Source: Sphagnum compactum (lineage: Eukaryota; Bryophyta; Sphagnopsida; Sphagnales). From it: a stretch of DNA of 64,000 nucleotides. The notes beneath the pieces were generated by a model. It did not search any database, was not told the DNA's origin, and was given only the letters and a program-made list of their open reading frames with translations. Below are positions 61,110-64,000 of this stretch, piece by piece (within the stretch, counting starts at the first letter, position 1; each line of letters starts with the position of its first letter). The position numbers and the translations under genes are program-made. The stretch spans positions 14,930,855 through 14,994,854 of the forward strand of contig OZ234501.1 of assembly GCA_965153455.1 (NCBI GenBank). The letters are read 5' to 3'.

Positions 61110-62260
61110 ATGATATGTCCTCATCCTTCCATGTGAACAACATTTAGTTTGGTTTTCATCCAAGAAGAACAATTTATGTCCCATTAGTTACAAATGTGAC
61201 CAATTTAGTTGCAACCCTATGAATATACAAAGATGTATTTTGTGAATTCTAAGGAATATAGTTGAGTGCATTAATATTTATAAATGTATATTTTGAATGT
61301 ATATGAACAACCATATTACATGTGTATTCAAGTAATGTTATTAACATAAATGGCCTCAATATTATGGTTACACTAATTAGTGTATATTTTGAATATATTA
61401 AAATTTTATGTAAAATATTTACTAAATATATTGTGCCCATATTACAAGTTTATCCAAACCATCTTTTATACATCTTAAAATTATTACAAAAAGAAATTTT
61501 ATTATTATTATTATTATTATTATATTATATTAATTATTTGTAATAAAAACTAAATTTCAATATTATCTTTTATTAAATTTTTTAAATAGTACATTTTATT
61601 ACATAATGATCATAATGATGATGATGATGACGATGATGATATTAAAATGATAGGAAAAGTAATTATATAATTATTGAAATAATTAGTAAAACTCTAATAT
61701 ATTAATATATTATTATTAAATTATTTTCAAATGATTAAGGTACTTGTTAAAAATCTATTTTTCATTTATTAAAAAAATTAATTATAATAAATCATAATAG
61801 ATCTAACAAGTGACATAATCATATATAATAATATATAATAAAAAATAGCTAACCTAAGCTAGCTACAAATTACATTATTATCATTATTATAAGTATTCAA
61901 TTATGAAGTATTATTATATTATAATAATTACCAAGAAATATTAATATATATTTTAAGTTGTTGTATTTCAAATTTATAAATAATAGTTATTAATTACTAA
62001 TTATTCAATTATTATAATCAATTACTGATATATAATTTTTATTTCATTTGTTTATTTTATAATAATTACTGCAATAGTTAGAATGGAAATTTAATAAATT
62101 AATATATAATTGCAAAAAATATTTTTGAATGAAAAATATTATTGTTAAAATATTTATTGTAATAATTCATTAATAACTATAACGAGTGAAGTAGTAATAT
62201 GAATAATTATAATAAAATAGTTAACCTAGGCTAGGTTTTAATTGTATAATTAGATTAAAA
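61110..62260. repeat. AT-rich arm, inverted copy of 1-1190
   Basis: Reverse-complement homology to the left end of the window starts at TCCTTCCATGTGAACAAC (61,114) and runs through the GATGATGATG stretch at about 61,617 and the TAGCTAACCTAAGCTAGCTA region at about 61,845. The homology stops sharply near 61,113, where the left copy continues into TTGCAA subterminal repeats, so this arm is truncated on that side. Confidence 0.8.
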
Positions 62261-62924
62261 AAAACTAGTATTGAGTTTTTATAATCATTAATTATTAGTT
62301 ACTGAATATTTCAGTTATTATATTAATTTATTTGGTTATGAAATAATAATAAAATTAATAAATAATAATTAGCTAATTATTTCAATATTAGCCAATTACT
62401 AGTTAATGAAATTGGTTGATAGATCATTATAGTTCATATATAATTAAAATTAAATATTATTACTGTTTATCTAGCTAATGAACTAAGTAATATGTAATAA
62501 ATAACTAATAATATAATTAATTCAGTAATCATAATATATTAATGATTATTGCTATAAATAATTAGTTAGTTGGATAGTTTATAAAATGAATTAGTTAGTT
62601 TTTAGTTTAGTTGTTAATTAATTAAGTAACAAGTTTATTAATTTATTTTTCTATATTTTATTCATTAAATAATTGATAATTTTATTAGTTAATTAGTTGT
62701 CATTTACCTACTTAATTATATATTTTTCAAGATGAGAATGAAGCCAAAACATATGGGATAAACTTTTTAATTACAAGTTGTTTGTGACTAAAAATGTCTT
62801 GAAAAGTATTAAACAAGGTGTTTTGTCTTTACATTTTCATACTTAAAAACATGGACATATTGGATGAGCCAATGAAATTGACTTAACCCAAAATAAAATA
62901 TAAATATTCATGTACTTACACCTA

Positions 62925-63075
62925 ACTACCTACTTCCTTAATTTACCTACCTACTTTTCTACCTACCTATTTACCTAAGTAGGTATTTGGCCTAGGTAGG
63001 TAAATAGGTCTTATTTAGATAGGTGTTTAGCCTAGATGGGTAGGTAGGTATATAGGTAGGTAGGTACTTAGTTCA
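62925..63075. repeat. ACCT / AGGT tetranucleotide tracts
   Basis: ACCTACCT-type repeats are followed by their complement AGGTAGGT, so the stretch can form a fold-back. Confidence 0.8.
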
Positions 63076-63399
63076 ACCTACATATTTTAATATTGATTAT
63101 AATTGAATTTGGACAAATTCAATTAATATGCCACGTGGCAAATTTTTATTGCACCACATGTCACAATCTAAACCATCCAAACATAAAAATAAACATCTTA
63201 GATTATTTCAGAATAATAATAATAATTAATTAATTATTAAAAGTTGGGACACGTGGCAACACATAATTTGTTCCTATTGTTCACCAAAAAAGTCGCATCC
63301 TAGTTGTAAGCGATAATACATATATGACAAGTCAAAGAATGAAGGCGTATTTTATTGATTTTTTCTTTCATTCAAAATTTGTTGTCATTTGCGATTAGT

Positions 63400-63508
63400 G
63401 CCAACACGACTTGTCCAACATGACTATTAAGATTTTAGTTGCAAATGTGGCTTGTAACTAAAAATTAGTCGCAGAAACCAATTGCAAAATGGCCATTTTC
63501 TACTAGTG
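63400..63508. mobile_element. CACTA terminus
   Basis: The stretch contains subterminal TTGCAAATG and TTGCAAAATGG motifs and ends in CCATTTTCTACTAGTG, the inverted form of a CACTAGTAGAAAATGG terminus. The next bases, TTT, could be one half of a 3-bp target duplication. The element would extend left through the AT-rich arm; its other end is missing. Confidence 0.6.
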
Positions 63509-64000
63509 TTTAGGAATACATCTAGGTGTCAATTATGCCAAGCTAATGAGCACACTACAATGGCATGTTCAAAACATAATGATATGTAGCCCAAATGCGA
63601 CAAATGTGGTGGAGGACATAGGGTGAGAATTGTGGCATAAGGTGTTCATTGTGCAATGGTTTAGGACACTTGGAGGATCATTGTTGGAAGAAGAAAGACA
63701 TTAAACCTTCTAACTCCATTGCCAACTACCTTGAGGTGTTGGTGAATGATGCAGAAGCCACACTAACAAAACTGAATAGGATTTGTGGTGTTAATCACCA
63801 TTTGTCATCTAAAAACATGATTCCCAATAGAAGGCTTCTGATGTAGGCTAATGAAGTAGAGGGAATTGCCAAACAAGCTGAAGACGTTGAGGCAAAACAC
63901 AAAATTGGGGAACTAATGCCCGATTCTGGAGCAAAATAAAAAAACCTTCTACATTTCATGAAGGGTTGGATTTCCCTCACCCCCATGGAGACAATCATGA
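63509..64000 (+). pseudogene. Ty3/Gypsy gag relic with zinc knuckles (cut by window end)
   Basis: Reading frames on the plus strand contain CQLCQANEHTTMAC and CSLCNGLGHLEDHC, both fitting the CX2CX4HX4C nucleocapsid zinc knuckle, with CDKCGGGHRV between them. NYLEVLVNDAEATLTKLNRI follows, a block I associate with plant Gypsy gag-pol proteins. Stops and a frameshift near 63,588-63,640 and the TAG near 63,843 show it is dead. The gag sequence begins directly at the CACTA terminus, so the CACTA element probably inserted into it. It continues past the right edge. Confidence 0.72.

Overview
The window is nuclear DNA of a land plant. The evidence is spliceosomal GT/AG introns, a plant mitochondrial-type ribosomal protein L13 gene with a telo-box, relics of an auxin efflux carrier (PIN), a class III peroxidase and a cytosolic aldolase, an AP2/ERF-like exon, and plant-type Ty3/Gypsy, CACTA, PIF/Harbinger and Helitron sequences. 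The gag relic and the low gene density suggest a large genome, possibly a fern or another non-angiosperm, but the sequence does not settle the lineage. There are no operons, ribosome binding sites or CRISPR arrays.

Layout, left to right. 1-5.2 kb: an AT-rich arm that recurs inverted at 61-62 kb, tandem-repeat arrays and a decayed MITE. 5.37-7.40 kb (+): a complete five-exon uL13m gene, the best-supported gene here. 8.4-10 kb and 20.3-23.8 kb (both -): two paralogues of an unrecognised small protein, called gene A and gene B below. Each can be spliced in silico into one open frame from a conserved start exon. They differ by an 85-bp internal inversion and by presence or absence of an intron. 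11-15.7 kb: a diverged direct duplication that also contains an inverted piece, with two PIF/Harbinger-like MITEs in or near it. 24.1-33.5 kb: simple repeats, a 172-bp tandem array, a dispersed repeat pair and a SINE-like tRNA relic.

33.6-37.7 kb and 52.75-58.7 kb are copies of one segmental duplication. Each carries a Gypsy integrase relic, the last four exons of a PIN gene and one class III peroxidase exon. The first copy keeps open frames and splice sites; the second has lost them. 37.96-39.17 kb is a duplicated aldolase pseudogene with three frameshifts and two stops. 41-45 kb (-) and 49.5-52.6 kb (+) are a pair of AP2/ERF-like loci in opposite orientation, the minus copy badly degraded. 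45.4-49 kb is repeat-rich: a C/T minisatellite with a run of 25 C, a TIR element containing a 51-bp near-perfect hairpin, and two head-to-tail non-autonomous Helitrons. 60.98-64 kb holds a G run, the second inverted arm, a CACTA terminus and a Gypsy gag relic with zinc knuckles.

Only uL13m is a confident functional gene. Genes A and B and the plus-strand AP2-like locus are plausible; the rest is duplicated, broken or mobile DNA. I found no convincing new multi-gene system. The most unusual signals are the rearrangements between the gene A/B paralogues, the tandem Helitrons, the long hairpin, and a palindromic element that sits upstream of two different genes.
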